The position numbers and the translations under genes are program-made. A stretch of DNA of 64,000 nucleotides from Pegoplata infirma (Eukaryota; Arthropoda; Insecta; Diptera; Anthomyiidae): positions 327,501,038-327,565,037 of the forward strand of contig OY992536.1 of assembly GCA_963921195.1 (NCBI GenBank), written 5' to 3'. Within the stretch, counting starts at the first letter, position 1, and each line of letters starts with the position of its first letter. Positions 1-41,227 of this stretch are shown here, piece after piece. Below the pieces are notes generated by a model. The model made no database searches. It was not told the origin of the DNA and was given only the letters and a program-made list of their open reading frames with translations.

Positions 1-811
1 TTTTCGAATAAAATACCACAACATGGCAATACTAACCAGTATATTTGAAAATCAGAGGTGTTTTTTTGACATTTTTGTACCTTAGTTTAACTCTCCATCA
101 TTGGTGAGTTAAACTTAAAATAAACCACTTCTCAAAAACAGAATTTGTGGTTTTAACTCAGTTTAAACCTAAAACCAATAAATTTTACAACTCAAAAACT
201 CAGCCTTAATATCAAACGTTCGTTATATTGGGCGGAACATATTTAAACGATCGTTATATAAGGTAATCAATGTTTAAATTTTGATTATTCGCTTTATCGA
301 GAATAAAATTTTTTTAAACGTTCGTTAAATAAGGTGTTAAAATGTTTGTCGTTCGTTATATCGAATATTCGTTAAAGCGAGATTCGTTAAACCGGGATAA
401 TGAAATATTTCATAAATAATTATGAAACTGCTTCATTGTATTAATGAAACTGTTACATTACACGAACTTTAATGAGGATTTTCATTATATTTATGACAGT
501 TTTCATAAATATAATAAAGCTTTTTCTTTAAGTGTGGTGGAGAGTATTCATGGATTCGGTCAAGTCGAATTTAATTTTATACTTTTTTTGATTTCAATTT
601 GACACTAAACCTATTGATTGCAAGACTATAGCTATGACATACTAACATAATAAATAAAAATTAACCAAATCTTTCTTTCTCAATGCTCAAAAAAAAGTTT
701 GGCGTACGTGCAAAATTGCACGACCAGGTTATGGTAGCAATAGATTAGCAAAAATGGAGAATAACGAGAGACCCTGTTATCTAGATGACCCCACGCTACA
801 GTCGAGACACT
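1..811. other. Gene-free AT-rich flank
   Basis: I see no coding region, RNA gene or clear element boundary here. There are scattered repeats of a CGTTCGTTATAT-like motif at about 215-390 and short inverted A/T runs, which look like eroded repeat sequence. Confidence 0.5.
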
Positions 812-3413
812 TAGGTTGGCACTATTTGTAATTCGAAAATTCCATTTGTAATTCGAAGATTGTAATTTTAAAAAGATCAGTCGTAATTCTTAAAATTTCA
901 ATTGTAATTCGTAAAAGATCAAGGGAAAATCGAAGACTCCAATTGAAGGGCTTATTGTAAAAACTCGATAAGCAACTTTTCATTTTATGGTGGTTTATGC
1001 CTTAAAACTTTAGAAATAATGTAGAAAATAGAGCTTTTGCAGAGCTTTAATTTTCAAGATACTTGTACGGTTTAAGCAAGACTTCTGCCAAAATTTGTGA
1101 ATGGAACATCAGTAGAAGACGAAAAACACCAAAAAATAAAATGTTGCTTATCAAGTTTTTGCAGTAAACAGTAAGCAATTCAATTGTAATTCGAAAAATA
1201 TCAACTAAATTTCCATTGATATTTTTCAAATTACCATTGGAATATTCGAATTACAATTGATCTATTACAAATTACAATTGATCTTTTTTTTCAACATTTT
1301 GAAAATTTTCTATTTTTTTTTTAATTGTTCAAGTTTGAAAATTGTTCAAGTTTTTTTTACCAGTTTGATAAACTTTATCATCATCTTCTGCTTCGAACCA
1401 AAACTCAATTATTGTAATGTTGGGTTGACCTGTGATGGTAATTTCACCCAATCAAAGATCCTTCATAATTCGATAAAATTGTATACAACTAGATCTAATA
1501 GGTGTGTTCCAGAACTTTCCGGGTAAAGTTCGGTAAAATGAGAGAAAATCATAAAACCTCTGACGATACCACAAAAATGCACAAAAGTACGGGAACGCAA
1601 AAAAACACATTTCAAGCCCAAAATAATAGAAAATGTAAACAAACCAATAACCAAAGACTATTAAAGAAGACGTTTCACACGGGAAAGTAAATGAACCCTC
1701 TGGAAATAAGCTAACACGGTAGAACATTTGCCATCGTTTGCTTTGATAAATTCATTCGCTTTCCAAAATTTCACTAATACACACTCGTATTTCCACCAAA
1801 ATCACTAATACTTTCACGTTTTTCGTATTTAGAATTGCGTAGAAACAAATATAATTGACAAATGTTCTTGAAAGTTAGCTTACACTCAGAAAATTATGTA
1901 AGTTACTACATGTTAGTTGTTTGTATATTTTACAGTAGTTAGTTGTTTTCAACTACAAAGTCAGTTATTTTTGTATGAAAAATATCATACAACTATTTTT
2001 GTTAGTTATTTTAAGTCGTTTTTTTGAATAACTAACAAAAAAGTACTGTAATGTAGTAACAGTTATTTAAAGTAGTTAATTTTATTTTTTTTTATCTCTG
2101 AAAAATTTTCAGTTTTTTTTTTCAAAAAATAAAAAAAAAATTTTGTTTTTTTTATTTTTCACAACTTTTTTTAAAAAAAAAAAAACTTGGGAAAAAATTT
2201 GGTCTTCATTTTTTTTCTGAAAAATTTTTTGAAAAAAATAATATATATTGTTTATTTTATTTTTACTACATATTAGTTGTTTTGACTACAAATGTTATTA
2301 ATTTTTACTACATAAGTCAGTTGTTTTTTGTCAGTTAAAATAACTAACATTGTTAGTTGATTTATCTGAAAAAGTAGTTGACCCCAAAACAACTTACAAA
2401 GTAGTTATTTTAACTGACATTTTCAGTTGATTTTACTAACATAATTTTTTGAGTGTACTTGTATTTTAGTGAATAGGCAAATTTGAGTCCTGGAACGACT
2501 GGACACCCTTTGCCAATAACGCTAAAATATTTTCGGAAGAAAAATTACTTTAAACAAGAAAACGAATTGTAAAAGTTTATTTTAATACCAAATTTATTAC
2601 CCGCACTTTTTTTCGGGTAAATTGGTAACAGTCAGATGTTGAAAAAACATTTTTTTTTTTTTGTGAAGCTAAATTGGAAATTTTAATAAAATAAGGAACT
2701 AAACCAATGAAATGTGTTATTTCAATACAAAAAAAGATAATTTGTTATTAAAATAAACTTTTACAATTTGTTTTCTTGTTTAAAGTAATTTTTCTTACGA
2801 AAATATTTTAGCGTTATTGGTTTGTTTACATTTACTATTATTTTGGGCTTGAAATGTGGTTTTTTGCGTTCCCGTACTTTTGTGCATTTTTGTGGTATCG
2901 TGAGAGGTATTTTGATTTTCTCTCATTTTACCGAACTTTACCCGGAAAGTTCTGGAATACACCTATTAATGAAATGGGATCCAATTTAATGATTTCTGTC
3001 CACCATTTTTGGGATAAAATATTATCTAAGTGTATTCGAGGATAGATCAAACTTTATATATTTTTATTAAAATTTTTACTCCGGCTTTTTCGACTTACAA
3101 TTGATTGTTTTCGAATTACAATTGATCGTTTTAGAATTACAATCTTTTTCGATTTACAATTGATCTTTTTCGAAAAACAATTAATATTTTTCGAATTACA
3201 ATTGATCTATTTCGGATTACAATTGTTCTTTTTCGAATTACAAATGGAATATCCGAATTACAAATGAAATCTTTGAATTGTAGGTTGTAGTAGGTTGTAA
3301 GTGGCTGCTGACGTTTTATTGAATTTGAATTACAAGAAGAATCTTTGAATTAAAAATGGAGTCTTCGAATTACAAATGAAATCTTCGAATTACATCTCTA
3401 ACTGGTGTAGAAA
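812..3413. mobile_element. Fold-back element with satellite-like ends
   Basis: Both ends carry repeats of an approximately 21-bp unit built on TGTAATTCGAA / TTCGAATTACA, in one orientation at 825-960 and 1180-1275 and mostly in the other at 3090-3400. Inside them a longer inverted pair (about 1501-1690 and 2815-2968) is nearly identical in reverse complement, so the whole region can fold back. The right end (ATTACATCTCTAACTGGTGTAG) matches the end of the complete palindrome at 62173-62617, which places both in one family. A second element (1883-2455) sits in the loop. The left boundary is degenerate and approximate. No transposase is seen, so this is non-autonomous. Confidence 0.6.
1883..2455. 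mobile_element. TA-flanked CACTC-type TIR element (573 bp)
   Basis: It begins CACTCAGAAAATTATGTAAG and ends with the reverse complement of a similar sequence (TAATTTTTTGAGTG), with TA directly on both sides. The interior is imperfectly palindromic and uses TTAGTTGTTTT / AACTACTTTT-type words. The same family is seen split at 36799-37168 plus 45259-45388, and relatives lie at 16866-18102. TA duplication suggests a Tc1/mariner-like mechanism; no coding sequence is present. Confidence 0.7.
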
Positions 3414-4003
3414 AACTGTGAAAAACGTGTATTAATTTTTCTCCGCTTTCCGAATTTTTTGGTCCCGATCATCAAAACTTGAATTTTGTCGTAATGTTAT
3501 TATTTATTTATTTATGTTATTATTTGTTTATGTTAGGGTGAAGATTAAGGGCAGGTATTATCTGCGAAAATGTTGGTATTGAACAAATATTGGATGTCGG
3601 TCATACATTTGACTTGTCTAGGGGCAACCTTGGGCCAGTTAGTGCGGTGGGTGAAAATTGCATAAAAATGTCATTTCACTTGGGAGCCCAAGAAGTGGTG
3701 ATAGGGAATAGGTTTGTTTAGAAAAAATGCTGGGGTGTAAAAACATTGCAATCGGTCCAGAACTTACTGAATGGCGGAATTATTTCCCAAAAAAAAATCG
3801 ATAATAAACGACTGTGGGCTAAAGCCCTACCCTTTTGCTATCCAAAACAGTTCAATAATTGAAAATCGATTGATTTTTTTATTTTACGAGGATTATATTC
3901 GTGTTGAATGAAAAAAACCGACATTTATCTGAACTTTTTATTTAAAATAAAAAGCCTTTCACTTGTATTAAATAAAACATCTTTATGTATTTAGTTTTGA
4001 TTT
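3414..4003. other. Gene-free stretch, nothing recognised
   Basis: The stretch 3530-3860 is of higher sequence complexity than its surroundings but has no long open frame and no family motif that I recognise. It may be a relic of a dispersed repeat. Confidence 0.4.
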
Positions 4004-4005
4004 TA

Positions 4006-4505
4006 ACCCACTGGCTCCACCTTCTATAATTATGTGGACATTTATTCCGACATACGTCAAAATTGTGTTATTTCTCGTGTGCCATAGTCAAATGTTATAC
4101 ATATTTGTGTTGGAAATAAATGTTAACATAGTTCTCCAAACATAAGCCTTAACAATTATGTTAACATAAGAAACGTCAAATTCATGAGTTTGTTGATGCC
4201 GACATTTTGGAAAAATACAAATACGCAAAAAACTTTCACTTTATTAATAATAAAGGTTGTTTTTTGAAAGAAAGTAACTTAATAACGTTAAATTTAAGCT
4301 TTTTAATTAAAAAAATGTGTTATATGTATTAAAAAAATAAATAAAAAATAAAATCCAAACGACCTTCATCAACGAATTCCTGAAAAAAATGAGTTAACAT
4401 AAATTACGATTACACCACCCTTTAACATAAAATGAAAATACAAAAAAATTCTGCCGACGTTATCTCTTATGTTATCTACAACTTTATGTTGGTGGAGCCG
4501 GAGCG
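4006..4505. mobile_element. TA-flanked TIR element, copy 1 (GGCTCCACC family)
   Basis: This 500-bp element runs from ACCCACTGGCTCCACC to GGTGGAGCCGGAGCG and has TA on each side. A reverse-oriented copy (52200-56161) shares both ends and much of the interior, also with TA on each side, but contains two later insertions. The pair of copies fixes the boundaries better than either alone. No coding sequence; non-autonomous. Confidence 0.75.
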
Positions 4506-4697
4506 TAAAGCACCAATTTTAATTTCAAAGCTTTTTATATCTAATTTGAGATAAATATTTGTAATTTTAGGCACTTTTATTGAAAAAGTTTTAAGTACAA
4601 AAATACGTATGTGTTTATAAATGGTTTGAAAACAGGTTATTTTGTTACACGAATTTATGTTTATCTTAAAATTTAATAAAAAAAATATAAAAATGAG

Positions 4698-4830
4698 TAT
4701 AAGGGCTCATCACAATATAATCAATGATTAAGGCTAATCAGTGTTTGCAAATGTCAAATTTATATGAAAATAATCAATGATTAGTATTAATCATTGATTA
4801 GATTTTGATAAGTTACCAGCCCTAAATGTA
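4698..4830. repeat. Short inverted-repeat element
   Basis: Opens with TAAGGGCT and closes with AGCCCTAAA, and contains ATCAATGATTA / TAATCATTGAT inverted words. It looks like a small MITE; boundaries are approximate. Confidence 0.45.
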
Positions 4831-5088
4831 TTATTTTCCCACTGAGAAAATAATATAAATTCAATAAACTATATAAACTACTACATTTGTAGTTATATAT
4901 GGAAGAAAAAACACAATAAGTACATAAACAATAATAATGATAATTGGCAGTACAAGTATTTCTGTTTAGATAATTGTTCTACTTATAATTACATTTACAT
5001 ATAATGTATGTATATAAATTTATGTAACTAAGCTATTACCTAAGAGATAAATAGTTTCAAGTAAATTTAGTTAATAATACTATTTAAA

Positions 5089-34745
<29,657 letters not shown>

Positions 34746-35987
34746 ACTATGTGTAATGTATGTATTTTAACAAAATTTACAGTTAGCCAACTAAAAACTT
34801 TACACAAACAATTAATTCACTCAATAACTCGGCAACAACAATTATATTAAATAATTTTTATTCAATTGAAAAATAACACAAAAAAAAAATTAACACACTT
34901 AATTGACCACAAATTAATGAAACGGTTATGAAAACAAAAGACTAGCAACTGAAATAGTTGTTCATTTATTCAACAATACATATAATAAATAAATATTAAC
35001 AAAAAAAACCGTCTGGTTGTTCGTTGTTCGTCGTTTACGAGATTCTTTATTCTTTATCAAGCAAACAAACAAATTTGCTAATGTTAACATTAAATGTTAA
35101 CGAACGACTAAAAAGAAACATTAAATTTCATCATGAAAAGAAATTCTTTAGTATAAAGAGAAGTCCATAGGCACCTTTAAAATTGAACGGCGTTAAAATT
35201 TGATAAAAATTTATGAGGGGAGTAAGATGATAGATTAAGAAAATAACTGTTGCCTTGATTTAAAAAAACAAACAAAAAAAAATTAATTTAATAATAATGA
35301 TGCAATTACCGACTGAATTGTATGTTATGGTAATACCAAATTTAAAGACAAACAATTCAAAAAAAGTTAAATTCTACCTCCCGAGTAAAAATAATTATAT
35401 ATAGGCGTATATAATGTTATCCAATCATATAAAATAATATATAACAGATTTTCTTAATTTTTATATGGAGTTATATGTAATTTCATATTATTTGATGATA
35501 ATTCAGATAAAAATAAATATGGTTGATGTAATTATATAAAATTATATAAAACACAAGTATCTAAACTTAATTTTATATAAAAATATATATTACGTCACCT
35601 TTAATTATAAAAAATTATATATTAAACTAAACTTAAATTTTTTCAAAGTAACTATCACTTATTTTTTAACGTTTAAAAAATAAAACCGACTTTTTGAAAA
35701 ATCCGAAAATTACGCAACTTTTAAGACATAGTTCGAGATGTGATCACAATTTGTTCTATTTTTGTTCAAATTTCCAAAATATTTTTGTAAATATTTACAC
35801 GTGCATATAAATAGTTTTTACAATGGGACTGAATTTAATATATTTACGATTTTTTATGAATAAATATTAAAATTAATCACATTTTAAATGCATATTTTTT
35901 AATTTTTGATACATATTTTTAGCGCTTAAACGCGATTTTTAGTGCACGAACTTCCTTGCCCTGGTAATTAGCTTTCGCCTAAATGTA
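34746..35987. other. Gene-free stretch upstream of ABCC exon 1
   Basis: The ABCC promoter should lie here, but no TATA or initiator can be assigned with confidence. 35384-35640 is an ATATA-rich block beginning CCGAGTAAAAATAATTATAT, related to 22486-22913. Confidence 0.45.
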
Positions 35988-36784
35988 CACTCAACCAAAA
36001 ATCATTGTATTCCCAAAGAAAATCGCTGTAAATTCAACAGAAATCATTGTTGATTTTGACCCTACAAATATTTATGTTGATTTCAATAAAAATTATTGTC
36101 AGTTTTTGTAAAATTTGATCAACTCTTTTTTTTGTAAATCAACTCTTATTTTTTGTAAATTCAACTCATATTTTTGTTAATATAAGAAATTTTATTAATA
36201 AAAAAAACTTGTTGTTATTTGTTAATATTCTTTTATTAAGCATAAATCACAATATTTTTGTATTATCGTCGGCTTTTTTAGCTGCAATATTTGAAGATTT
36301 TCACACACACTTCGTTTATTCATGTTATGCACTCATAAGCCATTCTCCAGTTTTCTGATGATACCAAACAAAATCCTTAAAAAAAAAACAAAAAAGTTTT
36401 AATATTGTATGAATACATAAAGTAATCAATGTATTTTTTTTACTTACCAAATATTTACAAATCAGATCCTATTTTTATTTATTTTTATAATATTAAATAT
36501 TTTTATAAAAAACAAACACATAAAATAATTTTATAAGATAAACACGATTCACATTGCTACCAACTCACTCGTCACTCGTTAATAAAAAAAAAATGAACGA
36601 ACAGGGTTGTTTTTTCTATTTTGATTTATCTATTGAATTCTGTATAAGAGTTGTAAATAGTTGATTCAACTTTACTGATTATTCAACGATATTAACATTA
36701 ATTTTTGTTGAATACGGCATTATTCTGTAAAACTTGATCTACAATGGGTTTACTAATTTTTCTACTAAGATATTTCTATGAGTG
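35988..36784. mobile_element. TA-flanked CACTC-type TIR element (797 bp)
   Basis: Starts CACTCAACCAAAAATCATTG and ends TTTCTATGAGTG, with TA on both sides. Repeated AAATTCAACTCAT / TGAGTTGA-type words near the left end. A truncated inverse copy lies at about 56280-56539. Confidence 0.65.
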
Positions 36785-36798
36785 TACAAATAATACTA

Positions 36799-37168
36799 CA
36801 CTCAGAAAATTATGTATGTTACTACATGTTAGTTTGTATATTTTACAGTAGTTTGTTGTTTTCAATTACAAAGTCAGTTGTTTTTGTATGAAAAATATCA
36901 AACAACTATTTCTGTTAGTTATTTTAAGCTGTTTTTTTTGAATAACTAACAAAAAAGTACTGTAATGTAGTAACAGTTATTTTAAGTAGTTAATTTAAAA
37001 AAAAAAACTTTTTTTTTTTTTTTTAAAAACTTTAAAAAAGTATGGTCTTCAATTTTTTTTTTCTGAAAAATTTTTGGAAAAAAAAATATTTATCGATTAT
37101 TTTATTTTTACTACATGTTAGTTGTTTTGACTACAAATGTAAGTAGTTTTTACTATATAAGTCACAAC
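36799..37168. mobile_element. CACTC-type TIR element, left half of a split copy
   Basis: Preceded by TA, it begins CACTCAGAAAATTATGTATG and follows the complete copy at 1883-2455 until TATATAAGTCA. The rest of the copy resumes about 8.1 kb further on (45259-45388), so a large insertion separates the halves. Confidence 0.75.
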
Positions 37169-37569
37169 ATTGACAATCTGTGTCAGATTGAGCAACTACT
37201 TGGTAAAAATTTTTTCATACCAAAAAAATTTTTTTAACAAATTTTTGCTAAAATTATGCTTGTCGATGTTAAAGTAACATAATTAGTCTTTTATGTAAAA
37301 TAACCAAGTAGCTTGCACAATAACGCAAATTACTTGCACAAAAATTTATCGAAAGAAAACAAAAAAAAAAAATAAATACAGACCGCCATATTCATTTTGT
37401 ATTTTTGTGTGCGTGCTTCGTTTATTTTTTGTGTTATAAAAACGTAAAAAGGAAATTGATAAATAAAATTAAAATAAATTAATAAATAAAAATAAATAAT
37501 TAGTTTTTTAAAAGATAAATAAATGTAAGATAAAAAAATGCTAAAGTTAATTTTGCTGTCATAACTTAA

Positions 37570-38049
37570 AACACCATTCATTTATCAAAACCAATGGAGT
37601 CCCATACGTTTGTTTCAATGAATTACAAATGGAATGATAAAGTGAGTATACCCCTATTCCGAAGACACCAATAAGGTTTAATAGATTTTTAGTTAAAAAT
37701 TAGTGTTTGGTAATAATTTTCTATTTTTACAGGGTACTGCTAAATACATTTTTGAAGCTATGGGGAATCCTTCACTACAATAAAAAGCGTGGGCACCATT
37801 CCTCCCTTTAGTCATAAAATTAAAACCTAAAAACTCATTTATATAGCAAAGCCAATGGAGTCCAGACCTGTTTTGATGAGTTACAAATGGAATCACAAAG
37901 TAAGTGTTCCTTCTAACCAAAAGACCAATGGGATTCACTAGTTTTTTAAATTAAAAATTTATGTTTTGTAATAATTTTCTATTTTTACAGGATGCTTTTA
38001 AATAAATTCGCGAAACTATAGCGGACCCTTCACTTCAAGAAAAAGCGTA
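37570..38049 (+). pseudogene. Tandem pair of decayed two-exon fragments
   Basis: Two units about 260 bp apart each show an exon end, GT donor, about 90-bp intron, TCTATTTTTACAG acceptor and second exon. Unit 1 reads NYKWNDK | GTAKYIFEAMGNPSLQ then a stop; unit 2 reads SYKWNHK | DAFK, a stop, then IRETIADPSLQEKAY. The parallel protein readings across both splice sites suggest a once-coding gene duplicated in tandem and then broken by stops. I do not recognise the family; it may be from a transposase or a captured host gene. Confidence 0.45.
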
Positions 38050-38439
38050 CACCCAAAAAAAAACAATTGTGAAATTATTTAATTTTAGGGTATAATTTAC
38101 CTAAGATTTTTCGCAGGAATCCAACTTGAAAAGTTTCTTTGCATATTACCCGAATCAACTTAGGTAAACTCACAAAATGCATTTAAGCATTATTTCAAAT
38201 TTAATTTTGTTTATTTAGCCACTATATTTAAATAAATGGTACAGTTTGATTGGTCAAATAACGTATTTTTTTTAGGTTGATTTAATAGTTTTATATATCC
38301 CCTTCCATACAAAATGCTCAATATTATAAATTTTAATTACATTTATTTTTAATATTTTTTTAATATAAAGGACAATTTTATAATAAAATATAAATACAAA
38401 CAAGCTTAAAATACATACTTAGCATGATCAGTGACAACT

Positions 38440-39258
38440 AATTTTTTCTATAGAAACTTTCTCAAAGACAATTTTTCTATAGAAATAAAAAGACAATTCT
38501 TCTTTAGAAAATTCCTGACAGACAATTTTTCTATAGAAACTTTCTGAAAGACAATTCTTCTATAGAAAATTTCTGAAAGATTATTTTTCTATAAAAAATT
38601 TCTAAAAGACAGATTTACTATAGAAAATTTTTAACAGACAATTTTTTTCTCAAAGACAATTCTTCTATAGAAAATTTTTAATAGACAATTTTTCTATAGA
38701 AAATTTCCAAAGACAATTTTTTTATAGAAAATTTCTGAGAAATAATTTTTCTACAGAAAATTTCTGAAAGAAAATACTCCTATAGTAAATTTCTTAAAGT
38801 AAAATTTTCTATAGAAATTTTCTCAAAGACAATTCTTCTATAGCAAATTCCTGAAAGACAGTTTTTCTATAGAAACTTTCTGAACGCCAATTTTTCTATA
38901 GAAAATTTCTGAAAAAAAAATTTTCGATAGAAAATTTCTGGTTGACAATTTTTCTATAGAAAATTTCTGAAAGATAATTTTTCTATAGAAAGTTTTTGAC
39001 GACAATTTTTCTATAGAAAACTTTCTCAAGCCAATTTAAAAAATTCTATAAAAAATTTCTTAAAGACAATTTTTCTATAAAAAATTTTTCAAAGATAATT
39101 CTTTAATAGAAAATGTTTTAAAACCAATTTTCTATAGAAAACCAATTAAAAAAGATAATTTTTCTATAGAAAATTTCCCAAAGACAATTATTCCACAGAA
39201 AATTCCTCAAAGACAATTCTTTAATAGAAAATGTTTTAAAACCAATTTTTCTATAGAA
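38440..39258. repeat. About 30-bp CTATAGAAAA satellite, block 1
   Basis: Degenerate units of the form TTTTTCTATAGAAAATTTCT plus GAAAGACAA, 26-33 bp each, roughly 27 copies. Much more diverged than the 35-bp array at 12840-14875, but sharing its CTATAG-plus-A-run core. Confidence 0.85.
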
Positions 39259-39464
39259 AATTGGTTTTAAACAGCGTTTGAAAGGCTACGTTAGCTACCC
39301 GTTTTTTTGCTTTTGCTTTTCATATCACTTCAAACAATTTCAATATTATAAGTTATAGCTTTTGTTTACTTTTCTTTTTTGTGTTTGCTTAAACTACAAC
39401 AACATGAAAAAAATAAAAACTCCAAACAGAGCAGTAGCGGAAAACAAATTTTATTGTTGTAGCC

Positions 39465-39602
39465 TACAAATATACTACAGTAGTATATTTGTAGGCTACA
39501 AATATACTACAGTAGTATATTTGTAGGCTACAGTAATACTACAGTAGTATTACTACAGTAGTATTACTACAGTAGTATTACTACAGTAGTATTACTACAG
39601 TA
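39465..39602. repeat. Short tandem palindromes CTACAGTAGTATTA
   Basis: TACTACAGTAGTATA alternating with TTTGTAGGCTACAAATA, then five units of TACTACAGTAGTAT. Every unit is self-complementary, so both strands could form multiple hairpins. Confidence 0.9.
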
Positions 39603-39859
39603 TCACATTGTAAACAAATGTTGCAATACAAAAACGTGATCATATTAAAAATTTCGTTAAGATGGTGTAAAATGAATACAACATCGAAAAAAGAATAATA
39701 ATAATTTTTAATAAAATTCTTTTAATTTTGGTCAAAAAAATATAGAAAAATTTGGAATTTTGTCGAATTTTTCGATATTTTCGAATATGTACGCGATTTT
39801 AATATTATCGGTCTAGACACTCAGAAGTTATGAGAAAAACCGTGACATTAACATTGGGT

Positions 39860-40285
39860 TAGAGATGGGCGCTGGTCACGTGATTTGCGTGATTCACGTG
39901 AATCACTCGTGAGTGATTTTCATTTAAATCACGTGATTGTGAGTGAGTGTGAGCTGAAAAAAATCTGAGTGAGTCATTTATTTTTTGCGTGAGTTTGCGT
40001 GATAAGATTTTTAGATTAGCCCAATTTTTTTTATTTTTTGTAAAAAAATTTTTTGGAGTTTTTTTTTTTGGTAAGAGAATTTTATTGCGTGAGTAGATTT
40101 TGCGTGACTCACGCGTTAGCGTGACTCACGCGTGAGCGTGATTGAATCTGGCGTGAGTAAGATTTTTATTACTCACGTGAATAGTGAGTGAGCGTGAATA
40201 AAAAAAAAATTGCGTGAGTGATTCGATTATTTTTGCGTGAGCTTGAGTGAGTGTGAGTCAAAATCCACTCACGCACCCATCTCTA
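39860..40285. mobile_element. 426-bp hAT-type element made of GTGAGTGA words, copy A
   Basis: Ends TAGAGATGGGCG and CACCCATCTCTA, flanked by CATTGGGT on both sides (39852-39859 and 40286-40293): a perfect 8-bp duplication. TAGAG-type ends fit hAT. The interior is almost wholly GTGAGTGA, GCGTGAGT and CACGTGA words in mixed orientation; CACGTG occurs several times. Non-coding. Confidence 0.85.
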
Positions 40286-40340
40286 CATTGGGTTTTTCGA
40301 TAATTCACGTGTTGAAAAATACACAAAACATGGTTTTAAT

Positions 40341-40742
40341 TAGAGATGGGCGCGTGAGTGATTTTTGACTCACACTCACTCACGCCCACGACAGGAATTT
40401 TTGAATCACGCACACTCACGAGCAAATTTTTTCTACTCACACTCATAATCACGTGAGTAAATTTAATACAACTCACACTCACTCAAGCTTCACTCACACT
40501 CTCGTTGACTCACACTCACGAAACTCTTATTCATACAAAAAAAAAATTAAAACTAAAATTTGAAAAATCTTTTAAAATTTTCAACAAAATTTAAAGTTCA
40601 GCGTAACTTAAAAAATCGACTCACGCAAAAATCTTACTCACGCACACTCCACTCACACGCGCGTGAGTAAAATTGAATTTAGTCACACTCAAGCGTGGTC
40701 ACGCGTGAATCACGTTCTAATCTGCTCATGTGCCCATCTCTA
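40341..40742. mobile_element. 402-bp hAT-type element made of GTGAGTGA words, copy B
   Basis: Ends TAGAGATGGGCGC and GTGCCCATCTCTA; flanks GTTTTAAT and CTTTTAAT match at 7 of 8 positions. It is the same family as copy A 55 bp away but only loosely similar inside, with the ACTCACACTCACTCACG strand uppermost. Non-coding. Confidence 0.8.
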
Positions 40743-41227
40743 CTTTTAATGACAAGGGAACACCACAACAGTGTTTGCCAAAGTTTTTTTTTTTGAGAAG
40801 TTGAATTATAATTTTGCATTAAAACAATCCAACCCTATTCTTTATACACATTAAAATAAAACAGTTATGTTAAACAAGATAAGTGTGTGTGTGTGTTATA
40901 GTTTTATTAAATTTTTTCTTTGTAGGCTACAAAAACAATATTTGTAGGCTACCAAAAATAATTTGTAGGCTACAGGTAGGCTACCAAAAATAATTTGTAG
41001 GCTACTTGTAGGCTACACAATTCTAATGTTTTTGTTTTTTTTGCTACTTATTCATTTTTAAAAACAATCGTAAGCTCTCGCTACAAAAACAGAAATGTGC
41101 AAGTATTAGTAGCTATAGCAATTGAATGATTTACATATTGTTTGTTTTTAAAACTACACATATCGTCAATTTTGGTTGTTTAAGCTACTTTCTCCGTAAT
41201 AATTTAAACGCTGGTTTTAAACCAATT

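Larger units (their letters stand above)
39259..41227. mobile_element. 2.0-kb TIR element inserted in the satellite
   Basis: Left AATTGGTTTTAAACAGCGTT and right AACGCTGGTTTTAAACCAAT frame a block free of the satellite. Near each end are oppositely oriented TTTGTAGGCTAC repeats (39455-39540 and 40922-41015). It has been entered by two GTGAGTGA hAT-type elements. No transposase seen. Confidence 0.6.

Noticed and set aside
35103..36999. Possible tRNA or other small RNA gene in the stretch upstream of ABCC
   Set aside because: I looked for A-box and B-box words and clover-leaf stems but found none that fit.
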